Source: Zoogloea sp.
Lineage (GTDB): Bacteria; Pseudomonadota; Gammaproteobacteria; Burkholderiales; Rhodocyclaceae
DNA length: 6,598 nucleotides
Assembly: GCA_016790385.1 (NCBI GenBank)
Contig: JAEUNV010000358.1
Coordinates: 1-6,598 of the forward strand
Direction of reading: 5' to 3'
Numbering within the stretch: position 1 is the first letter of the stretch; each line of letters starts with the position of its first letter. Made by a program: the position numbers and the translations under genes. The notes under the pieces are model-generated. The model was not told where the DNA came from. It saw only the letters and a list, made by a program, of their open reading frames with translations, and did not search any database. This document shows positions 1-6,598 of the stretch, piece after piece.

Positions 1-1691
1 GCCTGGGATACCAGCTTGACGGTGACCTTGTTGCCATTGCGGAACACGCCGCCGTCCTTGGCATCCTTGATGGCATTGGGAAAATCGTCGACGTTGTAAA
101 CCTGACGGGTCTTGATCTTGTCGCGCTTGACGATGATGAAGTCGTGAGGCTCGGGGTAAACCGGGTGGTCGGCGAGCATCTTCATCTTCTCGCCCCGGAT
201 GTCGATGATCTGCTCGTTTTCCGGGTGGAGCGGGCCGACAGGCAGGAAGCGGTCCTTCGAGAACTTGCAGCCGACGCAGAGGAATTGCCCGTCAGCGTCC
301 TTGGTCTCCGACATGGAGGCGTTGATATGGCCCGGCTGGTAATGCACGTCGACGCGATCGACGACGTACTTCGCATTCTTGTCACCGCCGTGGAATTTGA
401 TTGCCGAGTCGATGTTCCATTTGACCACCTGGCTGTCGAGGAACAGCGTGGTGAAGGCGTTGCCGCGGCCATCAAAGGCGGTGTGCAGGGGGCCGAGGCC
501 GAGTTCGACTTCGGCGACGATGCTCTTGTTGAGGTCGTCGAGCTTGCCGTCGAAGTAGTCGTGCACCTTGGCCAGTTCGATCACCGTGGCGGTGGGCGAG
601 AGCTTGCCGGAACAGATGAAATACTTGCCGTCCGGGCTGGCGTTCACCCCGTGGGGGTTCTTGGGCACCGGGACATAGCAGGTGAGGGCGGTTTTGGGAT
701 CCTTGTTGGCGTCCTTGGTGCCGTCCACCACCGGCACCTTGCTGTCGCCAATGGTGACGAACTTGCCGTCCTTGATGGCCTGCTCGATGCGGGCCACCTG
801 GAAGAACACGCAGGCGTCCTTTTCGGCGGACATCATGTCTTCGTACTTTGCGCCGCCTTCGGTGTTGTACTGGTTGGCGGCGGCGAGCTTGCCATCGAAG
901 GATGTGGCCACCAGATCCATGTTGCCGTCCACGCGGCACTGCCAGCGCACTTCCATGGTCTCGGCGTCGACACAGGTGAAGAGCGTCTTGTACTTCTTCT
1001 CGTCATCCATGTCGCGCCCGTCGTTCGGGTGCGGGATGTGAAACTCGTTGCCGCAGAAGACGCGGGTGGTGTGGTTGATCTTTTCATCCACCGGGTCGCG
1101 CTTGTCCGGGAAGATCCCGTGAAAGCCCTGGATGTTGGGCAGCTCGGTGATCTTGTCGCACTCGAAGGTGTCGCCCTTGATGCGTGCCAGTCGGCCGTGG
1201 ATCTTGTCGTTGACCCAGAAGTACTTGCCATCGTAGGTGCCGTCGGCATAAGAGCCGTGGACGTGGTGGGTATCGCCGGTCTTGTACTTGAGGCTGCCGT
1301 CCGCCTTGCTGCCGATGATGGCCTTGGATTCGTTGGTGATGCCCCAGCCGCTCATGCAGTCGATGTTGAAGGTGGGCACGCGCTTGATTTCGCGGCCGGA
1401 AGGCAGACCGAGGACGCGCACCTCGCCGGAATGCCCGCCAGACCAGATTCCGTAGTAGGTGTCGAGCTGACCCGGCGCCGGGTGAATGCTCAGCCCGTCG
1501 GCCGCGTGAGCGTCGGGAGCCGGTGCAGGGTTGGCGGGGGCCGCGGCGGGCGGCGCGGCTTCCTGCTTGCAGGACGAGAGGCCCACGGACAGGCCGGCAC
1601 CGGCCAAGCCGGCCAGGGCCGCTGTGTTCAGAAATTTGCGGCGTCCCGGAACGGTATCTTGAACGTCATGTTTGGTGTGTTCGGTGCTCAT
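1..1691 (-). CDS. nosZ: Nitrous-oxide reductase NosZ, Tat-exported (3' end beyond window)
   Basis: NosZ reduces N2O to N2 in the periplasm, the last step of denitrification, using a tetranuclear CuZ centre in a beta-propeller and a CuA centre in a C-terminal cupredoxin domain. The 563 codons present hold a twin-arginine signal (GRRKFL, residues 16-21), a hydrophobic stretch (24-38), a lipobox-like LSSC (38-41), an Ala/Pro linker (45-63) and the propeller. All seven CuZ histidines are visible: H142 and H143 (DTHHVH), H191 (FHG), H347 (NPHG), H403 (PLHT), H455 (QPGH) and H516 (EPHD). Their spacing closely follows the Pseudomonas stutzeri enzyme as I remember it. The conserved FSKDRFLPVGPLHPEN segment is at 477-492. 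Reading stops at KLVSQ, where the CuA domain should begin, so roughly 90-110 residues are outside. The start is fixed by GGAG six bases before the ATG and by the Tat motif. The Tat signal suggests clade I NosZ, but the clade is not certain. The gene leads its transcript, so any nosR or nosDFYL would lie to the left. Confidence 0.97.
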   Translation of the reverse strand, partial: MSTEHTKHDVQDTVPGRRKFLNTAALAGLAGAGLSVGLSSCKQEAAPPAAAPANPAPAPDAHAADGLSIHPAPGQLDTYYGIWSGGHSGEVRVLGLPSGREIKRVPTFNIDCMSGWGITNESKAIIGSKADGSLKYKTGDTHHVHGSYADGTYDGKYFWVNDKIHGRLARIKGDTFECDKITELPNIQGFHGIFPDKRDPVDEKINHTTRVFCGNEFHIPHPNDGRDMDDEKKYKTLFTCVDAETMEVRWQCRVDGNMDLVATSFDGKLAAANQYNTEGGAKYEDMMSAEKDACVFFQVARIEQAIKDGKFVTIGDSKVPVVDGTKDANKDPKTALTCYVPVPKNPHGVNASPDGKYFICSGKLSPTATVIELAKVHDYFDGKLDDLNKSIVAEVELGLGPLHTAFDGRGNAFTTLFLDSQVVKWNIDSAIKFHGGDKNAKYVVDRVDVHYQPGHINASMSETKDADGQFLCVGCKFSKDRFLPVGPLHPENEQIIDIRGEKMKMLADHPVYPEPHDFIIVKRDKIKTRQVYNVDDFPNAIKDAKDGGVFRNGNKVTVKLVSQ

Positions 1692-1723
1692 GGTGGTCTC
1701 CGTGTGTCCCTATGCCAAAAGAG

Positions 1724-1742
1724 CGCCAATCCGAGGATGGCG
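1724..1742 (-). other. Small hairpin in the nosZ leader
   Basis: CGCC plus ATC (1724-1727, 1729-1731) pairs with GAT plus GGCG (1736-1742). This gives a seven-base-pair stem with one bulged base and a four-base loop, about 22 bases upstream of the nosZ ribosome-binding site on the transcribed strand. It could affect leader stability or translation. It is short enough to be chance in GC-rich DNA. Confidence 0.25.
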
Positions 1743-1793
1743 TCAGTAGATGAGGCAGGGTTCCGGAAGGCCTGGCTGCGGCACCTTGTGTCC

Positions 1794-1812
1794 CTGCGAC
1801 AATCTGTCGCAG
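1794..1812. promoter_or_regulatory. Perfect palindrome over the predicted nosZ transcription start
   Basis: CTGCGACA-ATC-TGTCGCAG is a perfect 8-bp inverted repeat with a 3-base centre. Its core, GCGAC-N5-GTCGC, fits the GCGNC-Nx-GNCGC pattern reported for the RegA/PrrA/ActR/RegR redox response regulators, which act on respiration and denitrification genes in several proteobacteria. It covers the predicted transcription start (about 1807-1810), so it could be an operator, or it could form part of a hairpin at the 5' end of the nosZ mRNA. No T-run follows it, so it is not a terminator. Confidence 0.45.
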
Positions 1813-1815
1813 CGG

Positions 1816-1857
1816 ACTGTATGCGGATGGGGCGTGAAAAAAATTGACTGGAAACAA
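1816..1857 (-). promoter_or_regulatory. Predicted FNR/DNR-activated class II promoter of nosZ
   Basis: Read on the minus strand, 1857-1844 is TTGTT-TCCA-GTCAA. This matches the FNR/ANR/DNR consensus TTGAT-N4-ATCAA at 8 of 10 positions, and the GTCAA half is a common variant. Exactly 22 bases further on is TACAGT (1821-1816), a 4 of 6 match to the -10 hexamer. That spacing puts the box centre at -41.5 for a start near 1809, the standard geometry of class II FNR-activated promoters. No -35 hexamer is needed in that arrangement. A run of seven T follows the box on the minus strand (1843-1837). The start lies about 118 nt before the nosZ ATG. Low-oxygen or nitric-oxide control of nosZ by this family is well known; that this site works is inferred. 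Confidence 0.6.
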
Positions 1858-1914
1858 GAATCTCCCCGGGAGGAGGAAACACCCCGGGCAGTCATCGACA
1901 TGATGCCATCTGTA

Positions 1915-1928
1915 TTAGCGGGCGCTAA
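1915..1928. promoter_or_regulatory. 14-bp palindrome TTAGCG-GG-CGCTAA
   Basis: This is a perfect six-base inverted repeat around a two-base centre, 45 bases beyond the smr stop codon and about 105 bases upstream of the predicted nosZ start. The loop is too short for an RNA hairpin and there is no T-tract, so a dimeric DNA-binding protein is the more natural reading. It matches no operator I recognise. The rest of 1692-1972 holds the nosZ promoter elements and no gene. It also has CCCCGGG at 1864-1870 and again at 1882-1888, which I could not interpret. Confidence 0.25.
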
Positions 1929-1972
1929 AGTAGATTGGGTGCCTTGGCAACGGCTTGTGGGGCCGAGCAGGC

Positions 1973-2968
1973 TCAGGTGTGCGTTGCGCTGGCTTGCAGC
2001 AAGACCAGCAATGCACCCTCTCCGCCGTCATGGGGACGCGCCTGGCAAAAGGCCAGGATATCCTCGCGCTGGGCCAGCCAGCCCCGGGATAGATGCTTGA
2101 GCACGGGCATGCGCCCAGGAGAGCCGTGCCCCTTGCCATGGATCACGCGCAGGCAGCGTCGCCCCTGCTGGAGGGACAGGACGATGAACCGGGCCAGGCT
2201 GGCGCGGGCTTCGTCGCGGGTGAGACCGTGCAGGTCGAGTTCGCCCTGGACCACCCAGCGGCCCCGGCGCAGATCGGTGAGCACCCGACGGGGCAGGCCG
2301 GTGCGCAGGTAGGCCGCTTCGTCGCCGGTGTCGAGGCGATCCTCGAAGCTCAGCGGCGTCTCGATGGCCTCGCGCAGTACTTCCCGCTCGTCCTCTTCGC
2401 GCTGGCGCGGCCTAGGGGGCGGAACCGGGCGCTCCACGTCGGCCAGGTTCCTGTCCTTCAGGGGGGCGACGGCACCGGCCGCCTGGCGGAAGAGCTCCGA
2501 GGGGTCGTGGATGTTTTGCTCGTCCGGCAGGCTGGGGGGCGGCACCCAGTTGTCGATGGCTCGCACCTGGGGGTGGGCCTGCTGGCGCTGATGGCTGAGG
2601 TCAACCCGGTTGAAATCCTTGATCGGGGCAATATCGCCAAGGGCGGCGCGAAACACGGCCATGGGGTCGTTCTCGTCGACCCGGGGTGTGCGTCGCGGCG
2701 TTTCGGGTTCGGGTTCGGCGAGCCGGGGCCGTGGCACCGGGGCGGGCCGTGGCCGGGCAAGGTCGGCCTGGCCGCCGCCACGGACGGGCTGGACCTCGCC
2801 CACCTGCTGACGGAAAAGCCCGGCCTCGTCCGGCTCGGCTGCGGGGGCGAGCGCTTGTGGTGTTCGGCGGGGCTTGCCGGCAAGCGCTTTGACGACCACG
2901 CTGGCGGGCACCTGCTTTTTGATGGCCTTGAGGGCGTCGAGTCCGGCCTTGTGCTTGTCCTTGGCCAT
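1973..2968 (-). CDS. Smr-domain (MutS2/Smr family) nuclease-like protein with tripled N-terminal module
   Basis: This 331-residue protein ends in an Smr domain (about 242-326) with the family motifs LDLHGL (244-249) and VIHGKGHGS (275-283), then WLAQ...AFCQARPHDGG...ALLVLL. Smr domains cut RNA or nick DNA. E. coli SmrB cleaves mRNA at collided ribosomes, so a ribosome-rescue role is possible but unproven here. The E. coli SmrA and SmrB proteins are about 180-190 residues. This one is longer because residues 47-180 carry three spaced copies of an LFR-type module joined by Pro/Arg-rich linkers. The N terminus (LDALKAIKK, 10-18) resembles other betaproteobacterial Smr proteins. I chose the ATG at 2968. 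An in-frame TTG at 3001 would lie inside the trxB terminator stem, and neither start has a good ribosome-binding site. The gene lies 72 bases after trxB on the same strand, so read-through could express both. Confidence 0.9.
   Translation of the reverse strand: MAKDKHKAGLDALKAIKKQVPASVVVKALAGKPRRTPQALAPAAEPDEAGLFRQQVGEVQPVRGGGQADLARPRPAPVPRPRLAEPEPETPRRTPRVDENDPMAVFRAALGDIAPIKDFNRVDLSHQRQQAHPQVRAIDNWVPPPSLPDEQNIHDPSELFRQAAGAVAPLKDRNLADVERPVPPPRPRQREEDEREVLREAIETPLSFEDRLDTGDEAAYLRTGLPRRVLTDLRRGRWVVQGELDLHGLTRDEARASLARFIVLSLQQGRRCLRVIHGKGHGSPGRMPVLKHLSRGWLAQREDILAFCQARPHDGGEGALLVLLQASATHT
2429..2830 (-). repeat. Three in-frame copies of a 26-residue module in the Smr protein, period 162 nt
   Basis: Copies lie at residues 47-72 (2753-2830), 101-126 (2591-2668) and 155-180 (2429-2506), each starting exactly 54 residues after the last. 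Shared pattern: D-x3-[LV]-F-R-x3-G-x-[VI]-x-P-[ILV]-[KR], then D-[LV] six residues later. Core examples are LFRQQVGEVQPV, VFRAALGDIAPI and LFRQAAGAVAPL. The copies have clearly diverged and the linkers are Pro/Arg/Glu-rich, so this is an old protein-level duplication, not a recent DNA repeat. From memory, E. coli SmrA and SmrB each carry one comparable segment near the N terminus. Confidence 0.85.
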
Positions 2969-2990
2969 GGCGTGCGGGAGAGGGCGTCCG

Positions 2991-3025
2991 GAAAATGACA
3001 ACGGACCGGGAGGTCCGGTCCGTTG
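2991..3025 (-). terminator. Rho-independent terminator of trxB
   Basis: An 11-bp perfect stem (2999-3009 with 3015-3025; arms CAACGGACCGG and CCGGTCCGTTG) with a five-base loop sits 15 bases after the trxB stop codon. On the minus strand it is followed by TCATTTTC, a modest T-tract. The hairpin is strong and the tail is weak, so partial read-through into smr is plausible. Confidence 0.75.
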
Positions 3026-3040
3026 CGGATGGTGATGCCT

Positions 3041-4153
<1,113 letters not shown>

Positions 4154-4154
4154 C

Positions 4155-4160
4155 TATACT
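4155..4160 (+). promoter_or_regulatory. Candidate -10 box (TATACT) for the Crp-like regulator
   Basis: TATACT is one base from consensus and would start transcription near 4167, leaving about 68 nt of leader. The best -35 at 17-bp spacing is TTAGAT (4132-4137), which is poor. The promoter may be activated, possibly by the regulator itself; I see no clear palindromic site to support that. Confidence 0.35.
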
Positions 4161-4222
4161 TTGCCGTTGTGTGTGCATGACGGCCAGTTTGTGCCGCCTG
4201 CCAATTAATTTGCATCATGCTT

Positions 4223-4227
4223 AGGAG
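4223..4227 (+). promoter_or_regulatory. Ribosome-binding site fixing the regulator start
   Basis: AGGAG lies seven bases before the ATG at 4235 and downstream of the alternative ATG at 4217. This strongly favours the shorter, 223-residue protein. Confidence 0.8.
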
Positions 4228-4234
4228 AGGCCTT

Positions 4235-4906
4235 ATGACCGTTACCAGCTCCGTGTCCACGATTGCCCTACGGACCTTCCCGATCTTCCAGGGCCTGGGC
4301 GATGACCGGCTGGCGGCCGTCGCGCGTTGCGCGATGATGCGACGGGTGCCGCGGGGTTCCGCGGTGGTGCACGAGGGTGATCGTACCGATTTTGTCTATT
4401 TCGTGCTGACGGGTAACCTGAAGGTCATGGTCAGCGACGAGGATGGCCGTGAAGTCATCCTCACCATTCTTGGTCAGGGTGAGATGTTTGGCGAGATGGG
4501 TGTGCTCGATGACAGCCCCCGCTCCGCGTCGGTGGTGGCAGTGTCGCCGGCCGATCTGGTGACCATCGCAAAGACCGATTTCAAGCGTCTGATGCAGGAA
4601 AATTTCGAACTCTCCTGGCACGTGATGTGCAATCTCACCCGCCGCCTGCGGGATGCCGATCGCAAGATCGAAAGCCTGGCATTGATGGATGTATATGGCC
4701 GGGTGGCGCGCCTGCTGCTCGAGATGTCGGAGGAGGTGGATGGCCTGAAGGTTGTCCGCAAGAAGATCTCCAAGCAGGACATTGCCAAGATGATCGGCGC
4801 GTCCCGCGAGATGGTCAGCCGGGTGATGAAGGATCTGGGCCTGCGTGGTCTCATCGAGGAAACCGACAATGGCGTGATTCTGCGCGAGAAGATCTACGAT
4901 TTGTGA
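4235..4906 (+). CDS. Crp/Fnr-family transcriptional regulator
   Basis: This is a 223-residue DNA-binding regulator. Residues about 14-115 form the cyclic-nucleotide-binding-type beta-roll, with GEMFGEMGVLDDSPRSAS at 82-99. E87 and R96/S97 correspond to E. coli CRP E72 and R82/S83. The dimer helix follows (128-165, including LALMDVYGRVARLLL). The helix-turn-helix is at 179-200, with recognition segment SREMVSR (190-196). Only C32 and C132 are present, so the FNR iron-sulfur cluster is absent. CRP's T127/S128 cAMP contacts align with A141/D142, so the ligand, if any, may not be cAMP. The recognition helix mixes CRP-like R191 with FNR-like S195. The start is the ATG at 4235, seven bases after AGGAG; an in-frame ATG at 4217 has no such site and adds six residues. 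The gene is divergent from trxB and precedes ftsK. E. coli has lrp in this position. Targets are unknown. Confidence 0.93.
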   Translation: MTVTSSVSTIALRTFPIFQGLGDDRLAAVARCAMMRRVPRGSAVVHEGDRTDFVYFVLTGNLKVMVSDEDGREVILTILGQGEMFGEMGVLDDSPRSASVVAVSPADLVTIAKTDFKRLMQENFELSWHVMCNLTRRLRDADRKIESLALMDVYGRVARLLLEMSEEVDGLKVVRKKISKQDIAKMIGASREMVSRVMKDLGLRGLIEETDNGVILREKIYDL

Positions 4907-4973
4907 CTGATCCGGAAATCCTTCCTTACCCAATCGGAACCCGGCGAGGAAGGGACGACCAGAGACCCTGGTT

Positions 4974-4979
4974 TATAAT
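4974..4979 (+). promoter_or_regulatory. TATAAT box, probable ftsK promoter
   Basis: A perfect TATAAT sits 68 bases after the regulator stop codon, and transcription would begin near 4986. There is no good -35 at 16-18 bp. A five-base inverted repeat, ACCAG-AGACC-CTGGT (4958-4972), lies immediately upstream and could be an operator. The expected start falls inside the first arm of the terminator hairpin. Confidence 0.45.
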
Positions 4980-4981
4980 CG

Positions 4982-5006
4982 AAGCGCGGCGCCTTGCCGC
5001 GCTTTT
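4982..5006 (+). terminator. Rho-independent terminator after the Crp-like regulator
   Basis: A perfect nine-base-pair stem (AAGCGCGGC at 4982-4990 with GCCGCGCTT at 4996-5004) has a five-base loop. It is followed by T residues (TTTT at 5003-5006, then GCATTT). It lies 75 bases after the regulator stop codon and separates that gene from ftsK. Confidence 0.8.
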
Positions 5007-5047
5007 GCATTTCAGGCTCCATCCGTCACACCCGGCACCGCCAACCC

Positions 5048-6598
5048 ATGCTTAATCGTCCTTCCACTCGACCGCTTCCCCTTCCCGAGAAAATCGCCGG
5101 CCTGCTTCAGGAGGCCCGCTGGATGCTGTTGGGCGTGCTCGCCCTTTATCTGGCAATGGTCCTGTTCGGCTATTCCAAGGCCGATCCGGGATGGTCCCAC
5201 GCCGTGCATATGGAGCGTGTGAGCAACCCTGGCGGGCGTTTCGGCGCCTGGTTGTCCGATCTGCTGTTCTACCTTTTCGGGATGTCGGCCTGGTGGTGGG
5301 TGATCTTCCTCGGGTTTGGTCTGGCAATCGGGTTCCGGCGCCTGCAACGGGCTTTCGGCGCCGATCAGCGTTCCTTCCTGGTGGTGGTGTTGGGCTTTCT
5401 GGTTGTGCTGCTGTCCAGTAGCGGCCTGGAAGCCATGCGCTTCTACTCGGTCAAAGCGACCTTGCCACTTGAGCCGGGCGGCGTGATCGGCCTGGAGCTT
5501 GGCAATCTGGCGCTTCAGTACCTGGGCTTTACCGGCGGAACCCTGCTGTTGCTGGCGTTGATCGCAGGCGGTTTGAGCCTCTTTTCGGGCGTGAGCTGGA
5601 TCGAGGCTTCGGAGGCTCTGGGGGCCGGCCTCGAGAAGATCTGGTTGTTCGCCACCCAGGGGGTGCAAACCTGGCAGGACCGGCGTGTTGGCCGTGAGGT
5701 GGCGCAAAAGCGCGAGGCCGTGGTTGAAACCCAGCGTAAGAAGGAAGAGGTTGCGCCACCACCACCGGTGCGTATCGAACCCGCCATTGTCGAGGTAGAG
5801 AAGTCGGTCCGCGTTGAAAAGGAGCGCCAGACCAGTCTGTTCACCGAGCTGCCGGGTGGTGCCCTGCCGCCCCTGGCCTTGCTCGATGAGCCCGCCAATG
5901 ACGTGGAGCCCCCTTCGGCTGAGGTGCTCGAGTTCACCTCGCGCCTGATCGAACGCAAGCTGGCCGATTTCGGTGTCGAGGTGAAGGTGCTGGCGGCCTA
6001 CCCGGGGCCGGTCATCACCCGCTTCGAGATCGAGCCAGCGGTGGGCGTGAAGGGTAGTCAGGTGATGAACCTGGTCAAGGATCTGGCCCGGGCTCTGTCG
6101 GTGGTAAGCATCCGCGTGGTTGAAACCGTGCCGGGCAAGACCTGCATGGCCCTGGAGCTTCCCAACCCCAAACGCCAGACGGTGCGCCTGTCCGAGATCC
6201 TCGGTTCCAAGGCCTACCACGACATGCATTCGCCTCTCACCGTGGCGCTGGGCAAGGACATCGGCGGCCAGCCGGTGGTGGCCGACATCGCCAAGACGCC
6301 CCACCTGCTGGTGGCCGGTACCACCGGCTCGGGCAAGTCGGTGGGCATCAACGCGATGATCCTTTCGCTGCTCTACAAGTCCGAGCCCGAAGATGTCCGC
6401 CTGATCCTTGTGGATCCGAAGATGCTGGAGCTGTCCATCTACGAGGGCATTCCGCACCTGCTGGCGCCGGTGGTGACCGACATGAAGCATGCGGCCAACG
6501 CGCTCAACTGGTGCGTGGCCGAGATGGAGAAGCGCTACAAGTTGATGTCGGCCCTGGGCGTGCGCAACCTTGCGGGCTACAACAAGGCGGTGGCGGAG
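5048..6598 (+). CDS. ftsK: DNA translocase FtsK (3' end beyond window)
   Basis: FtsK is a septum-located membrane protein. Its hexameric ATPase motor pumps DNA and activates XerCD recombination at dif during division. The 517 codons present run open to the window edge. Four membrane segments are visible (about 25-42, 70-96, 109-126 and 155-180), typical of the FtsK N terminus. A short charged, Pro-containing linker (about 205-290) follows, much shorter than in E. coli. Next is the alpha domain (about 297-400) and the RecA-like motor, with Walker A GTTGSGKS (424-431) and Walker B LILVDPK (452-458). About 250 residues, the rest of the motor and the DNA-reading gamma domain, should lie to the right. 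The start ATG at 5048 gives the expected membrane-proximal N terminus (ARWMLLG...[13 protein letters not shown]). There is no recognisable ribosome-binding site and no better in-frame start upstream. Confidence 0.97.
   Translation, partial: MLNRPSTRPLPLPEKIAGLLQEARWMLLGVLALYLAMVLFGYSKADPGWSHAVHMERVSNPGGRFGAWLSDLLFYLFGMSAWWWVIFLGFGLAIGFRRLQRAFGADQRSFLVVVLGFLVVLLSSSGLEAMRFYSVKATLPLEPGGVIGLELGNLALQYLGFTGGTLLLLALIAGGLSLFSGVSWIEASEALGAGLEKIWLFATQGVQTWQDRRVGREVAQKREAVVETQRKKEEVAPPPPVRIEPAIVEVEKSVRVEKERQTSLFTELPGGALPPLALLDEPANDVEPPSAEVLEFTSRLIERKLADFGVEVKVLAAYPGPVITRFEIEPAVGVKGSQVMNLVKDLARALSVVSIRVVETVPGKTCMALELPNPKRQTVRLSEILGSKAYHDMHSPLTVALGKDIGGQPVVADIAKTPHLLVAGTTGSGKSVGINAMILSLLYKSEPEDVRLILVDPKMLELSIYEGIPHLLAPVVTDMKHAANALNWCVAEMEKRYKLMSALGVRNLAGYNKAVAE

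Noticed and set aside
144..1847. Long plus-strand open frame (567 codons) opposite nosZ
   Set aside because: It is an antisense shadow of a GC-rich gene. The minus strand encodes an unmistakable NosZ with all seven CuZ histidines. The plus-strand product is low-complexity, rich in Val/Gly/Ala/Asp, and has no family motifs.
1837..1888. CCCGGG repeats plus the downstream T7 (minus strand) as an smr terminator
   Set aside because: The T-run begins about 20 bases after the second repeat, the stem would be only six base pairs with a 12-base loop, and the T-run lies inside the predicted nosZ promoter.
2093..2998. Plus-strand open frames opposite the Smr gene and trxB (2093-2998 and 3023-4135)
   Set aside because: They mirror the GC3 bias of the real minus-strand genes, lack recognisable domains, and run through the trxB terminator region.
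2969..3001. TTG start at 3001 extending the Smr protein by 11 residues
   Set aside because: It lies inside the stem of the trxB terminator and adds a non-homologous stretch (MSFSGRPLPHA). The ATG at 2968 gives a family-typical N terminus.
4268..4933. Minus-strand open frame opposite the Crp-like regulator
   Set aside because: It is a His-rich shadow of a clear Crp/Fnr protein. It has no motif of its own.
5012..6490. Long minus-strand open frame (492 codons) opposite ftsK
   Set aside because: The plus frame encodes FtsK with four membrane helices and both Walker motifs. The antisense product is His/Gln/Arg-rich and matches nothing.

Overview
The window looks like chromosomal DNA of a GC-rich, facultatively denitrifying betaproteobacterium, possibly of the Rhodocyclales (Azoarcus, Thauera or Dechloromonas relatives). 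The basis is a Tat-exported nitrous-oxide reductase, the style of the FtsK and TrxB proteins, and strong GC bias at third codon positions. The lineage is an inference from protein character, not a database match. All five genes are well-formed chromosomal genes. I see no insertion sequence, phage gene, tRNA, rRNA or CRISPR array.

Layout, left to right. (1) 1-1691, minus strand: nosZ, with 563 codons present and the C-terminal CuA domain beyond the left edge. (2) 1692-1972: a 281-base control region for nosZ. It holds an FNR/DNR-type box exactly spaced for a class II activated promoter, a perfect GCGAC-N5-GTCGC palindrome over the predicted transcription start, a leader of about 118 nt with a small hairpin, and a separate TTAGCG-GG-CGCTAA palindrome near the end of the next gene. 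(3) 1973-2968, minus: an Smr-domain protein whose N-terminal region carries three copies of a short module at an exact 54-residue period. (4) 3041-4000, minus: trxB (thioredoxin reductase), closed by a hairpin terminator at 2999-3025. (5) 4001-4234: a divergent promoter region with a very GC-rich core. (6) 4235-4906, plus: a Crp/Fnr-family regulator without iron-sulfur cysteines. (7) 4907-5047: a terminator whose stem overlaps the start expected from a TATAAT box, probably part of the ftsK promoter. (8) 5048-6598, plus: ftsK, running off the right edge in frame.

How they fit together. trxB, the Crp-like gene and ftsK resemble the E. coli trxB-lrp-ftsK neighbourhood, with a Crp-type regulator in place of lrp. 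They form a housekeeping block for redox balance, transcription control and chromosome segregation, with ribosome-associated Smr alongside. nosZ is an energy gene placed next to this block and has its own anaerobic-type promoter. Most notable are the triple module in the Smr protein, the layered nosZ promoter, a possible lipid anchor on NosZ, and the loss of cAMP-contact residues in the regulator. I found no clear evidence of a wholly new multi-gene system.
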